A DNA stretch of 64,000 nt from Mesorhabditis belari (taxonomy: Eukaryota; Nematoda; Chromadorea; Rhabditida; Rhabditidae), in assembly GCA_958450365.1 (NCBI GenBank), contig CAUEEP010000742.1, positions 1,566,001 through 1,630,000 on the forward strand, given 5' to 3'. Position 1 is the stretch's first letter. Each line of letters begins with the position of its first letter. Shown one piece after another: positions 10,901 through 20,724 of this stretch. Made by a program: the position numbers and the translations under genes. The notes beneath the pieces are model-generated. The model made no database searches and had not been told where the DNA came from. It saw nothing but the letters and a program-made list of their open reading frames with translations.

Positions 10901-13900
10901 CTCAATTTTTAGCTTAAAATTTATTATCCAAGACTATTTATTGAAATTTTTTACTCTATTTAATTGCCAAAAATTTGTCTAAGCTCATTTTTGTATTTTC
11001 ACTCTTCACTTTCACTCACACAGTCCCCGCTCTTATCACATTGGCCTAGACTTGAGGGAAAAAAATTGTTTTTAAGTAGTTAACCGGGAAATCTCACTTA
11101 AATAATATAGCATTGGGGAAAATGGAAGAAAATAAAATCATTTCCAATAAATGTCTTTTCTTTTTCATTTTACTCTTTGACCTTCTCATTAATCGCGTAA
11201 ATTCTATATATTAATTTCTACAGATTTGGGGTAAAATTGATTTAGACTTACCTTTAGGTATTTTTAATTTTATATAGCATTTAACCTTTTCTTTCTACAG
11301 AACATTGAGCATTTAACCTTTTCCTTTATAGCATTTAACCTTTTCTTTCTACAGAACATTGAGCAAACACTCATCGCAATGGGCTTCTCGGTGTGCTTTT
11401 TCTATATATTAAAGTTTTTTTTTGAGCCATATCTAGTTCTTTCATCTTTTAGTACCCCAAGCATCTAGGTATTAAATTCTTTTAAGGATAGATTAACCTA
11501 AATAATATAGCATTGGGGAAAATGGAAAAAAATAAAACCATTTCCAATAAATGTCTTTTCTTTTTCATTTTACTCTTTGATCTTCTCATTCATCGCGTAA
11601 ATTTTCGCCCAAGAACCTTTTTGTGCGCACAATTTTTATGCAAATATCCATGCGCATAATTGAATGGTGAGTCCACTCAAGCGTCGGAGTTGAGCCTATT
11701 TTTGCAGCACATCTAAACTCGTTTAAAAAAAATGACTTGCGTATCACTTTGTTAAAAGCAAATGAATGCAATTCTTGTTTTACTTTCCCCCTTTTCAAAA
11801 ACGATGTCAAAGTCCACAGCTAGATAGCTAAACTCTACGAAAAAGAGCTGAAAACCGGCTCGACTCCGAACTGAACTTGATCGTGTTTTTATCAACACAA
11901 GACGAAAAAAGATCTAATCTTGCCCATTTTCACTTTCTTGTACATATGGACTGTACCATTCACCACCATGAGATCATCCTTTTGTTGCAGGGTTGTACAA
12001 GTCTCGCTTCTGCTCGGCGCTCTTCCGCTTCTCTTCGTCTTCGTCCTCTTGCCATTGCTCATCTACTTCTGTCCGCACGTCATGCAAAATCTGTTCTTTC
12101 TCAATTTTCGTAAGTTTTTTTGTTTGTACACTACTGGACAATGAAATATGATATTTGAAAAAAGATCGTCACTTTCGCGCGTCTGTAACTCCCCTGTCTT
12201 TACCGTATTTCTAAATATTGATATTACCATTGTGTAGCCCTTGAAAAGAGCTTTCAGAAAATGTATAACACTAATAGTTTAAACTCAAAGACAAGGGAGT
12301 TACAGACGCGCGAAAGTGACGACCGTTTTTCAAATATGATATTTCATTGTCCAGTACTGTAGCTGGTTTTAATAGGTAGCTGGGGGTGGGACAAATGCGA
12401 CCTTTTTTTTGCGCACCTGGACATTTGCGCACCTTTTTTTGCTGGAAAAGGCCTTAGGCAAGGCCGTAGAGCTTCGAAAATATTTCCATATAAGGGAATC
12501 GTATGCGTAGATTCCGAAAAATCAAATCAGACCTCGCTGACACGTCAAATTTGGGCTAAAAGGCAAAAACTGCGGAAAAGCGTTAAGTTGCGTAGTTTTT
12601 GCCTTTTAGCCCAAATTTGACGTGTCAGCGAGGTCTGATTTGTCGAAATTCGGAATCTACGCATACGATTCCCTTATATAGAAATATTTTCGAAGCTCTA
12701 CGGCCTTGCCTAAGGCCTTTTCCAGCAAAAAAAAGGTCCGGGTGCGCAAAAAAGGTCGCATTTTTCCCACCCCCAGGTAGCTAATGTTTTTAAAAAGTTT
12801 GGTAGGAGGTCAAAATGTAACTTTTCTCATTATTTTTTAATAACTTTTATGCTTTAGGTAAAATCCCGATGACCGACTATGAGAATGTTTCGGCGAACAA
12901 CGTGAAATCGACGGGTCGAAGTTTCTATCTACAGGGTGAACAAGGGAAAATTGGAGTTTGGTGAGTGTTTGATGTCTTGAATATCTGATAGTTAGATAGG
13001 ATAACGGTACCTTTATGATTTTTAGGCATATGTGGCCACGGAGTCTCTCGGCTCGATACCACGACAAGAATATAATTCCGACTGGCGAGGAAATGGAGGA
13101 GTCTCTCTCGAAAGAAGTCTACCCGGTTGTACTCTACGCGCATGGAAATTCATTTGATAGGTAACACTTTATGGTAATTTTAAAAACATTTTTTTTAGAA
13201 CAATTGATCACCGATGCCAGTTGTACAATGTGCTTAACGATATGAACTATCAAGTGATTGCTTTTGATTACAGAGGTGCGGGCTTAGAATAACATCAATA
13301 AAACACTCTATTAGAGAATTTATGTTAGTTAGCAAAGAAATTTTTTTAGGTTATGGAGACAGCGAGGGCACACCAACAGAGGAGGGACTTGTGGCCGATT
13401 CACGACTCGTTTTTGAATATTTACGGAAGAAAGTCGGCAAGAATCTTCTCATCATTTGGGGGCACTCGATGGGTACCGGGTAGATTTTGATTGACGGCAG
13501 CTTTTTATTGGATGCTAGATGTGATCTCATAATTTGCTCTCTTTACAGGGTATCAACGAAGCTCGTGCAAGACTTGTCAAAAGAGAGTAAAGCGCCTGAT
13601 GGTCTCATCTTAGAGTCACCGTTCAATAATCTTCACGATGCCGTCATGAATCACCCATTTAGTTTTGTAAGTTTTTCCTCTTGATCATAAAAATATTGTT
13701 ATCTTGTGTTACTTTTGCACAATGCACTTTTGCACAAAATTTAACTGTTTTTGCTAATCTCTATAGATTTGGGGTAAAGTTGATTTAGACTTACCTTTAG
13801 GTATTTTTAATTTTATATAGCATTTAACCTTTTCTTTCTACAGAACATTGAGCAAACACTCATCGCAATGGGCTTCTCGGTGTGCTTTTTCTATATAAAA

Positions 13901-14741
13901 TTTCTATATAAAGTTTCTATAAAGTTTTTTTGAGCTATATCTAGTTCTTTCATCTTTTAGCACCACAATTATCTAAGTATTAAATTCTTTTAAGGGTAGA
14001 TTAACCAGGTATTAAATTCATCTAGGTATTAAATTCTTTTAAGGGTAGATTAACCTAAAATTAAAGCGTTACAACATGCAACTATATGTGATAACTTTAG
14101 CCAATTCGCTGGATGCCCGACACGTTGGTGAATTTGTTGATTTTAAATCCATTGCGCTCGGTCGGATTGAACATGAACAGTGATCAGCGAATTGTTGAGT
14201 GAGTATTAGATTTGATTGTTAGCAGTAGTTTTATAGCAGCATCTAAACCGTTTACTGCAGATTTTAAAGATGAGCAGTACAAACAAAGTGACTATAATAT
14301 TTTTAGCATCACATGTCCGATTTTCATCATCCACGCCGAAGACGACCACGTAATCCCCGCGAAACTTGGACGACTTTTGAGAGTTAGTTTTTTGATTAGC
14401 TTAATTAGTTTTAATTTTTATCTACGCTAAATTCATTGTTTATTTGCTTGAAAAACATTTTTCAATTCAGGACGCGGCAAAGCAAGCGGAACGGGACGTC
14501 GAATACCTCGAGTTTCCCTCAAATCGGCAATTCAAACACAAGTTCATCTATTTGGCTGACGAATTGCCGACACATGTGAGGTGGGAATGGCTTTTTTTTT
14601 GCTCAATTCGGATTGAATTTTTCAATGTGGTTTTTTATGAACAATAGAACTAGGAGTTTACTGAAGATGTTTTCTTTTAGAACCTTCTTCGCCAAATGTG
14701 ATAAGTTACGCCACGGGAACAACTCACAGCGCCTAGATTGA
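4735..14741 (+). CDS. ABHD12-type lysophospholipid lipase, three alternative first exons
   Basis: A serine hydrolase of the ABHD12 family, which in animals are membrane-bound enzymes that hydrolyse lysophosphatidylserine. Alternative first exons (4735-4913, 6354-6409, 7867-7994) join common exons 11991-12109, 12858-12960, 13026-13160, 13199-13275, 13350-13479, 13549-13666, 14101-14198, 14307-14382, 14471-14580 and 14681-14741. All junction phases agree, giving 401, 360 or 384 residues. The first common exon is a strong transmembrane segment (VSLLLGALPLLFVFVLLPLL). With exon 7867 numbering, visible features are the oxyanion loop LYAHGNS (153-159), nucleophile elbow GHSMG (Ser227), acid HAEDDHVIP (Asp315/316) and catalytic His351 in FKHKFIY, all matching ABHD12. 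The catalytic triad is complete, so an active enzyme is expected. Introns carry many repeats and two MITEs. Family assignment is firm; the 3' exon is the least certain part. Confidence 0.85.
5795..5872. repeat. Perfect-looking hairpin in intron
   Basis: AAGCTTAAAAGCTCAA followed by AATTGCGCTACG pairs with CGTCTAGCGCAATTATTGAGCTTTTAAGCTT; the loop repeats the GTCTAGCGCAATTCGTCTTC block. It lies in the intron between first exons 1a and 1b. No function is evident. Confidence 0.7.
6354..6409 (+). other. Alternative first exon 1b of the ABHD12-like gene
   Basis: ATG at 6354 opens MLTTVLIISIITIVIAVI, a wholly hydrophobic segment, followed by GC before GTGAGTT. It ends in phase 2, so it reads through into the common exon and adds a second hydrophobic stretch. 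No TTTCAG acceptor sits directly upstream, which suggests its own promoter instead of trans-splicing at this point. Confidence 0.55.
6718..6884 (+). repeat. Intronic direct repeat, copy 1 (copy 2 at 11677-11844)
   Basis: The block beginning TCAAGCGT(T/C)GGAGTTGAGCC and ending AGCTAAACTCTACGAAAAA is present at 6718-6884 and again at 11677-11844 with few differences. Copy 2 lies just upstream of the first common exon of the ABHD12-like gene and copy 1 downstream of first exon 1b. Confidence 0.85.
7021..7528 (+). repeat. Intronic direct repeat pair plus ATCATTAG tandem
   Basis: 7021-7146 and 7402-7531 share TTATCCTAACTCTATGAGAT through TTGACTTTCGATCGATTTT. Between them, 7255-7322 is a small tandem array of TAATCATTAGATAATCATTAG-type units. 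Confidence 0.8.
7867..7994 (+). other. Alternative first exon 1c of the ABHD12-like gene
   Basis: ATG at 7867 opens MGFANSLLKHSYNCYKKI, then a basic/acidic stretch EKKPRIPP and a hydrophobic run IIFYFTAGIFWIS, ending AT before GTAAGTG (phase 2). It gives an N-terminus with a short cytosolic head and a membrane segment. This is the layout closest to a standard single or double-pass ABHD12 N-terminus. Confidence 0.6.
9085..9462 (+). repeat. Diverged intronic direct repeat pair
   Basis: 9105-9225 and 9355-9462 both contain CGACTTTCAAA(A/C)GTTTTTC, CGCATAAAAGCTCCATATA and TCATTGTTTGTATA(G/A)TCAAA. The surrounding 8000-11990 intron holds no supported exon: frames at 8155-8650, 8937-9161 and 10187-10378 have no splice sites in register. 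Confidence 0.65.
11101..11598 (+). repeat. Intronic direct repeat pair
   Basis: 11101-11203 and 11498-11601 share AATAATATAGCATTGGGGAA through CGCGTAAATT. The 11222-11420 interval between them has its own second copy at 13764-13935. Confidence 0.85.
12127..12361. mobile_element. Palindromic MITE, Tc1/mariner-like ends
   Basis: The left end TACACTACTGGACAATGAAA pairs with the right end TTTCATTGTCCAGTACTGTA, and inner blocks GTCACTTTCGCGCGTCTGTA / TACAGACGCGCGAAAGTGAC are exact reverse complements. TA at each border fits a TA target. It lies in the second intron of the common ABHD12-like body and has no coding frame. Confidence 0.8.
12382..12774. mobile_element. Hairpin MITE, family 1, copy B
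   Basis: The element is bounded by GGGGGTGGGACAAATGCGAC and a degenerate reverse complement ending CCCACCCCC. Flanks carry AGGTAGCT on both sides, a target duplication of 8 bases (9 with one mismatch). Inner arms share GCTGGAAAAGGCCTTAGGCA with copies C and D. Frames inside it (12599-12784) are repeat translations. Confidence 0.85.
13764..13935 (+). repeat. Second copy of an intronic segment (first copy 11222-11420)
   Basis: This block contains TTTCTACAGAACATTGAGCA and GCAATGGGCTTCTCGGTGTG, identical to 11345-11400. It includes an acceptor-like TTTCTACAG, but no in-frame continuation to the next exon exists and the ABHD12 body is complete without it. It is therefore listed as repeat and not exon. 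Confidence 0.75.
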
Positions 14742-15182
14742 GTATAAGCAACCCTTATACTTGGATTAGCTAACCCTTTTCAATTAATTTTTCAACACCA
14801 GTTTGTAGCTAATCAGCTTGTTATCAGCAAATAATCAACGAATATAACAAGCTAATCAGCTTGTTATATCATATTTTTTTCCTTTTAAGCGCCTTTAGGC
14901 TTTCTTTATATGTATTCAAATTGTTGATCTTTTCTCCTGCTTATCATTGTTGGCTTTATTCTCACTGCAGCACTATGCAAAAAAACCTTTAATCAATGTG
15001 TTTCTTTCTATTTTTTTTCTAGTATTTGGTGATGAAAGATTATTACGACAATGCGAGGTATTTTGTGATGCTTTCTCTGTCTTACATTTGTAGATTTCCG
15101 ATTGTTTTCTTGAAATTTGGTTAATTTAAAGGATTCGTCCACCGTAAGACTACAGTGTCTTGCTGTAAGATCTGTACAAGTA
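14742..15182. other. Gap after the ABHD12-like gene
   Basis: A small inverted/direct repeat of AGCTAATCAGCTTGTTAT lies at about 14807-14868. At 15021-15057 a TTTTCTAG acceptor and GTATTTTG donor bracket YLVMKDYYDNAR, which could be a stray exon, but it does not fit the phase of the preceding gene. No gene is called. Confidence 0.4.
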
Positions 15183-16132
15183 TTGAGTTGGTGAATTGAA
15201 AACTGCCGGCTATTTCGCGGGACTCGCAGATAAAAAAACAACAGCATTGAACCAGCTGAAAGGGGGTTTGTTTACTTCAACATTTCCTCAAATTATTGCG
15301 AAAAAACTATGCTTCCAGCTTTTTATTTTTTGGTATTTTTCTTCACTTCTTCTATTGCACTCGACGATCTGCCACCGGGACATATTCGTCATGTCATGAT
15401 TCATGAGTTCCTACAAGAGCACAGTGCAGGCTTGGCAGCTGCTAATATTAAAAAGGATATATGGGGAGGACTCACCTTTCGAAAGAACGTGTCGAGTATG
15501 GTTTGCCAAGTTTCAATCTGGGGACAAATCTTTGAAAGATGCAGAGGGCCGTGGAGCGGCATCCCAACTGAATGATTCCAAATTACTCGAACTCGATTTG
15601 CCCCAGAAGAAGTTTATGCTCTGCGTTTTCTGGGATATGAAGGGAGTGGTGTACTGGAAGTTGCTGGATAGCAAGACGACCGTTAATGCAATCAAATACA
15701 GTGAACAGTTGGGAAAGGTGAATGAATCCCCGAAGAAGAATAGGCCCTCCAAGTCAAAGATCGTTCTCATCCACGACAACGCGCGCCCTCATGTTGCAAA
15801 ACTGGCTCGCTCTAAAATAAATAGCCTTGTTTGGGAGCTTTTGGCGCATAGCCCATACAGTCCGGACCTCGCCCCTTTTGATTACTATTTATTCCGGATC
15901 ATTAGTAATGAGCTTGCGGGAGAACACTTCGATTCGGAAGAAGCAGCCAAAATTTGCTTTGAAAGTTTTTCGATTCATAACCAAAACCCTACCACGAAAG
16001 AGGAATCCGCAAATTGCCTTTAAAATGGGCAGAAGTCGTCAATAATAATGGAAATTATTAGGAATGAAATTATGGTTTTGTGTTGAATAAGTTTTAGTTC
16101 AAAGCCCCGCAGTTTTCAATTCACCAACCCAA
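15183..16132 (+). mobile_element. Internally deleted mariner transposon
   Basis: Terminal inverted repeats TTGAGTTGGTGAATTGAAAA (left) and TTTTCAATTCACCAACCCAA (right) are flanked by TA on both sides, and the element is 950 bases where intact mariners are about 1.3 kb. The plus-strand transposase shows a mariner helix-turn-helix start (HIRHVMIHEFLQEHSAGLAA), a frame shift, GEDSPFERTCRVWFAKFQSG, and then jumps to KKFMLCVFWDMKGVVYW. The missing middle would carry the first catalytic aspartate. The later DD34D motifs IHDNARPHVA and YSPDLAPFDYYLF remain. The element cannot make active transposase. Confidence 0.92.
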
Positions 16133-16671
16133 TACTTGAAGTGGATGAATTTTCGGAGTCAAAAAGTTTGAACCTTTTGTCTTGTCCCAGGCCCTTTCGT
16201 CTTGTACCAGTTTGAACCTTTCGTCTAGTCCCAGCCCCGAAATTTTAGCATTTCTGTATCGGATACAAAAGTACTGTGAAATTGTTCTTTTTTTTGCAGG
16301 GTCACCCTCTTGCAATTTGCATACTACTGTTTTTTTAAAATTTTATTGAAAAAGTAGAGATTTCTTTTCCCAACCTCTTTTTCTCCTCTTTTTGTTATTT
16401 CTTTTATCCAACTACAGGTGCTTTTTAGCAAATAAACCTTTTTCCTAAATAAATTTATTTAAAAAACACATTTATGATTATTGCAAGTTCGAAAAAAGAA
16501 AACAATGAAGAAAAGAAACCCGTGACATTAGCAGTAATCAAGAAAAATAAATGAGATCCATGGGAATTTGAGAATCCAGGAAATGGGGAGAGCAAATTGG
16601 AAAAGCTGGCCCTACTTAGTTAGAATAATTACGTTAGAATAATTACGGTAAAAGATTTTTAAGTAAACTAT

Positions 16672-18324
16672 TCAGGCGAGCTCAATTTGAACACTCTCGT
16701 CGTTTTCTTCGTTTTTCACTGTCAGCACGATCACCGGTGGATGGGCATAACCGTTGAGTTGCTCGAATTGTCTGAAAGATTAAGATTTGAATGAATTGTG
16801 AGCCAAATCTTTAGATGATCGAGTTTAATAAACTCTGTTGTCTCAAAATTTCAAAAAGTGTATAGGAAAATCGATTTAAACGCACTTAACGATAGTTTTT
16901 TTTTAGCTTTCTATGTTACACTAGATCCTTCTAGATACGTTGCAATCAATCTGAATATTATTGTATATTGCTATATTGCTATATTGCATATTAAAGCAAC
17001 TACTCACCGCAGAACCCGCATCGTGCGCACGATAAGCACCGAAAGAAGACCCCACGCCATTGGTAGCATGAATTCACACAAGATAAATGCCTAAAAATTA
17101 TTCAATTGCTTGCTATTCAATTGAAAATAGAAATCTGAAAGTTCCAATAACAGAAATCCTTATAACGTACAATGTCTTCTGTTCTCGCTGGATGCGATTT
17201 TAGCTTTTCTTTCAGAATACCCCGAAAGTGACGCACTGGCCAGACGATTGACCTGAAAGTGATTAGGATTAGAAAGATTTTTTTTGATTTCCATTCACCT
17301 ATAAACGACGAAAATGAGTTGAACGACGATGCACGGAACGGTCAACACCGACTTCCGAGTCCACATCGCCGCTCCCAATCCGAGGACGCAAACAAAAATA
17401 TCTCCGAACATTCGAGCTATCTAAAAAGTGAGATTAAGATTTATCGATGAGAATATGACTAGAAGTTTTGTAGAATACTTACCGTAAATACTGTAATAGT
17501 ACCCCACCCCCATAATGACGGTGCGGAGTGTTGCGTAGTCTAGCTTTGAACGAGTTTTTCTCGACACTGGTTTATGCTACAATGCGCACTTAGGTATCAA
17601 AAAATAGCTGAAATTCAGGGCTATTTTTTTGATACCAAAGACGCATTTTTTGAAAGTATGGGCGCTTTGAAAAAAATGAAATACTAAAAAACTTTTGCGA
17701 CGACGCGACTGTACGAGGGGGGTGGGGTACTATTACAGTATTTACGATAGTCATTTACAAATTCTTGCAGAAAGTCTAGTTTTGTTTTGTTGAAAGTTTT
17801 GTTGAAAACCTAGTCAATTTTCTTGCAAATAAATTTTTGTGCTTTTATTTTGTACAGTTTATAAAGGAGAATTTATCTTTGCTCTTACATTTACTACTTC
17901 GAGCAAATGTAATCTTTAGCTTTGTCATAGCCGTTTTGTAAAAACAAGCTTACAACAGAAATCATGACTGACTTTTGATCTTTGCCATGAAATGAACATA
18001 ACAAAGTTTTGTAGAAAATTTAGTTAAAGTTATGTAAAGCTTTTGCAAAAACGATGGGTTTTAAAGCACTTTGAATCATCAATCACTTACCAAGTAATAC
18101 ATCTCGGCTTGATCGATTCGAATATAAAATTTCCAAGTGTTCTCATCACTCGCGTTGTCATCACTGAGATTTAACAGCTTTTTTAAAAACATAATCTCAA
18201 GCTACCGTAATAAATATCCCCAATGGGTGATGTCGATGATGCAAAGAATGCCGAAAATGAGCTTGAGCAAGTAGAATTGGCGTTCCGGGTTGAATTTAAA
18301 GCGACCCGACGACTCGTCGGTCAT
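16672..18324 (-). CDS. Four-pass membrane protein, unidentified
   Basis: Six exons on the minus strand: 18206-18324, 18091-18163, 17299-17420, 17171-17252, 17008-17090, 16672-16771. All phases agree (579 bases, 192 residues). The start ATG directly follows an ATTTTAG acceptor, as for a trans-spliced mRNA. Four hydrophobic segments are visible: LLKLIFGILCIIDITHWGYL (about 19-39), YYLIARMFGDIFVCVLGLGA (about 60-83), SVLTVPCIVVQLIFVVY (about 88-104) and AFILCEFMLPMAWGLLSVLI (about 132-152). The loop between the first two carries a possible N-glycosylation site (NAS). The C-terminus is acidic and ends VQIELA. Topology and size recall LAPTM or tetraspan-type nematode proteins, but no signature identifies it. 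The long third intron, in transcript order the second, contains a MITE at 17480-17749. Confidence 0.8.
17480..17749. mobile_element. MITE family 3, copy 1
   Basis: Ends TACCGTAAATACTGTAATAG and CTATTACAGTATTTACGATA are inverted repeats that continue into TACCCCACCCCC / GGGGTGGGGTA. An internal arm pair AGGTATCAAAAAATAGC / GCTATTTTTTTGATACC forms a second stem. A near-identical copy lies at 38245-38520. Located in an intron of the four-pass protein gene. Confidence 0.85.
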
Positions 18325-18679
18325 CTAAAATGATCTCAATTGACTGTTGTTCTTAATTTACTGGATTTTTATTGTTCAAGGATTGCAGATAAAGGCAGGC
18401 TAAAGGCTGAATATCAATCTCCCCCTGGGGATGTGCTCATTTAAAAAAAAATGATATCTGTTTGAGCTAAATTAACCCAAAAGTTCAGCTTTTCAACACT
18501 CTTCAGTCATTTCATTTCCTACGGTAAAAACCACTGGTGCAAACACAAGTCGAATACGGTGATCACGATGGTTTTGATTTTGCCAAGAAGCTCTAGTTTT
18601 CGAGGAAAACGCTTTGCCAACTTGGGAATCTACTCGGGAAACGAGCGCTAGAGGTTAAGTGGCCTCTCTCGCTCTCCCT

Positions 18680-18872
18680 TGCCACCTCGATGGTCTAGTG
18701 GATAGCGAAGGCCACCAACAAGCCTATACTTTTGCCGCGGGTTCGAATCCCCTCTGTGTTCGAATTCTCTGACGGGGGAGAGCAGAGGAGGCCACTTGAA
18801 TTGCGCGCCCCGTTTCCCAAGTCGATTCCCAAGCTCGAACACGGAGGGAATTCGAACCCGCGGCAAAAAGTC
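18680..18872 (+). repeat. tRNA-like inverted repeat
   Basis: 18690-18760 has a polymerase III A-box-like TGGTCTAGTGGATAGCG and a B-box-like GGGTTCGAATCCC. The second half (18832-18870) is the inverse, ending GAATTCGAACCCGCGGCAAA. No acceptor stem pairs, so it is not a functional tRNA; a tRNA-derived SINE or processed fragment is more likely. Confidence 0.55.
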
Positions 18873-19335
18873 GCCGCGCAAATTTTACATTCAAAATTTC
18901 AAATGCTAATTTAAATTCGAAAAGCTTTTTTCAAATGTATTATTCAAAAAAAGCGCCGTTATTTGTAGCAATATGTATTCGAAAAAATTTTTGCACAAAT
19001 CAATTTGTTTAATCGTCGCTTTAACAGACCATTAACAGATTAATCGAATAACAAAAACAATGGGCAAATTTATTCAATTGATTGTTTAACCGCGAGGAAC
19101 ACACTGGTAATACCTGTTGCGAGTGGTTGTTGTGCTCATTGTGGAACTGTCGTTGCACTTGCAGGGCCGAACCCCTCCCGTTGGACATCGAATCACAATG
19201 GGCGGGTCAAATAGTATTGTTTATCCACTTTTCCCTTTCAAATCTAAAGTTTTATCGAATAAAATACAATTGGTGAAAGTTGAAATAAAAGAAAACTTTA
19301 ATTATGCGAGATTTTGGCATGTATTGTACTTCAAA

Positions 19336-19622
19336 TACCGTATTTCTTCGAATAGAAGACCGGGTAAAGAGTATGATCGCGTACTCCTGCGTAGCAGCCC
19401 TTTTTAAAATTTCTTTTCTGCATAAAAGCTTTCAATGAAGTGCTATAGAGCTGGAAAATGACTCAAAAATCTGTTAGCTCATGTGGTATTTTTGAGCCAT
19501 TTTCCAGCCCTATAGCACTTCATTGAAAGCTTTTATGCAGAAAAGAAATTTTAAAAAGGGCTGCTACGCAGGAGTACGCGATCATACTCTTTACCCGGTC
19601 TTCTATTCGAAGAAATACGGTA
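19336..19622. mobile_element. MITE family 4, copy 1
   Basis: Near-perfect palindrome: TACCGTATTTCTTCGAATAG at the left and CTATTCGAAGAAATACGGTA at the right, continuing through GCTTTCAATGAAGTGCTATA on both arms. A second, less perfect copy lies at 54714-55003. The open frames at 19082-19407 overlap the left arm and are not genes. Confidence 0.9.
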
Positions 19623-19762
19623 TGCACAAAATGATATCAAACAAAAAGCTTCTTTTTTTGACTTCAAACTTTTAAACCATGGAAAGTTTAAAGTGAAAAA
19701 CAGAATCTGATAGATATTAAGTAATTTAAATTATATTTATTAGTGAGTAACTTGTAAAAACA

Positions 19763-19856
19763 AAGCTCAAGCTCTAGCTCAAGCTCTAGCTCAAGCTCTA
19801 GCTCAAGCTCTAGCTCAAGCTCTAGCTCAAGCTCTAGCTCAAGCTCTAGCTCAAGT
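19763..19856. repeat. 12-base tandem array (AAGCTCTAGCTC)n
   Basis: About eight head-to-tail copies of AAGCTCTAGCTC. The unit is itself nearly self-complementary (AGCTCTAGCT). Confidence 0.95.
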
Positions 19857-20410
19857 TAAGAGAGTAGCACAAGTAAATTTATAACATGCTTTTGGGCAAT
19901 CGAAATCCATAAGTAAATCATCTAGTGTCAGAACGATTTCACTAGAATTTTTGAATTCAAAAGATCAATGGACTCTGTTGATAAAGACCGTTGAATGAAT
20001 CGATTAATGAGGTAAGTTGCGCGGAGAAAGTTTGGCCACAAGAGGGGAAGGGGAGATAATTCGACGAGACCGGGGGATTGGTGTGTATGGGCACACCGGC
20101 CCAAGAGTATCGATGGGATCTTTCAGCCGGACACAACCGGTGAAGGGGGGCTTCAACGAATAGAAAAGAGTGGCCGGGGTGGATGCGAGAAGGGGCTCCA
20201 CTCCATCCCCCGTGCGGATTAGATTAATCAGAAAAGAGAAGTCGACTCCGAGTCTCTCAACACACAAATGGGTAAAAAAAAAAGATCCCTTTCTCCTTTC
20301 TTTTGTGTTGATGGAGTGAGAGTCAAAGGAGACATCGACTATCCAGCAAAACTTGAGCGACCACTTCAATTTCTGGTGGAAAGAACAAAAGATCAAAGCG
20401 AATTTTTTTT

Positions 20411-20724
20411 GGGAAACCAGGCTTAAGCTCTTTGGCTTTACAGCTCTGAATTTTAGATCTGTAGAGAGTAGGTACTTCAGTTAATAAGAAATTCATCCAA
20501 ACACTGGAACTGAGTACACGAAATAAGTTTTATCAGCGATTTTCTGTTTGTAAACAAATTTAGGAATGGAAAATTCTTTAAGAATAGAGCTATAACTAAC
20601 GATTGTAGATAGAATATAGATAATTTATAGAATTTCTGACTGGCTTCTAACTGGGGAACCAGGCTTAAGCTCTTTGGCTTTACAGCTCTGAAATTCAAAT
20701 CTGTAGAGAGTAGGTACTTCATTT
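20411..20724 (+). repeat. Direct repeat pair, 70 bases
   Basis: 20411-20482 and 20654-20724 share CCAGGCTTAAGCTCTTTGGC and CTGTAGAGAGTAGGTACTTC. The sequence between them is unique. Confidence 0.85.

Noticed and set aside
19100..19200. Possible minus-strand first exon MSTTTTRNR with a GTATTA donor
   Set aside because: Joining to the four-pass gene at 18324 creates a stop in the first codons; no alternative acceptor was found.
19763..19856. CRISPR-like array
   Set aside because: Units are contiguous with no spacers and the genome is eukaryotic; it is a simple tandem repeat.
20004..20396. 130-residue minus-strand frame in a GC-richer block
   Set aside because: No recognisable domain, no acceptor or donor in register and unlike the codon use of the supported genes.
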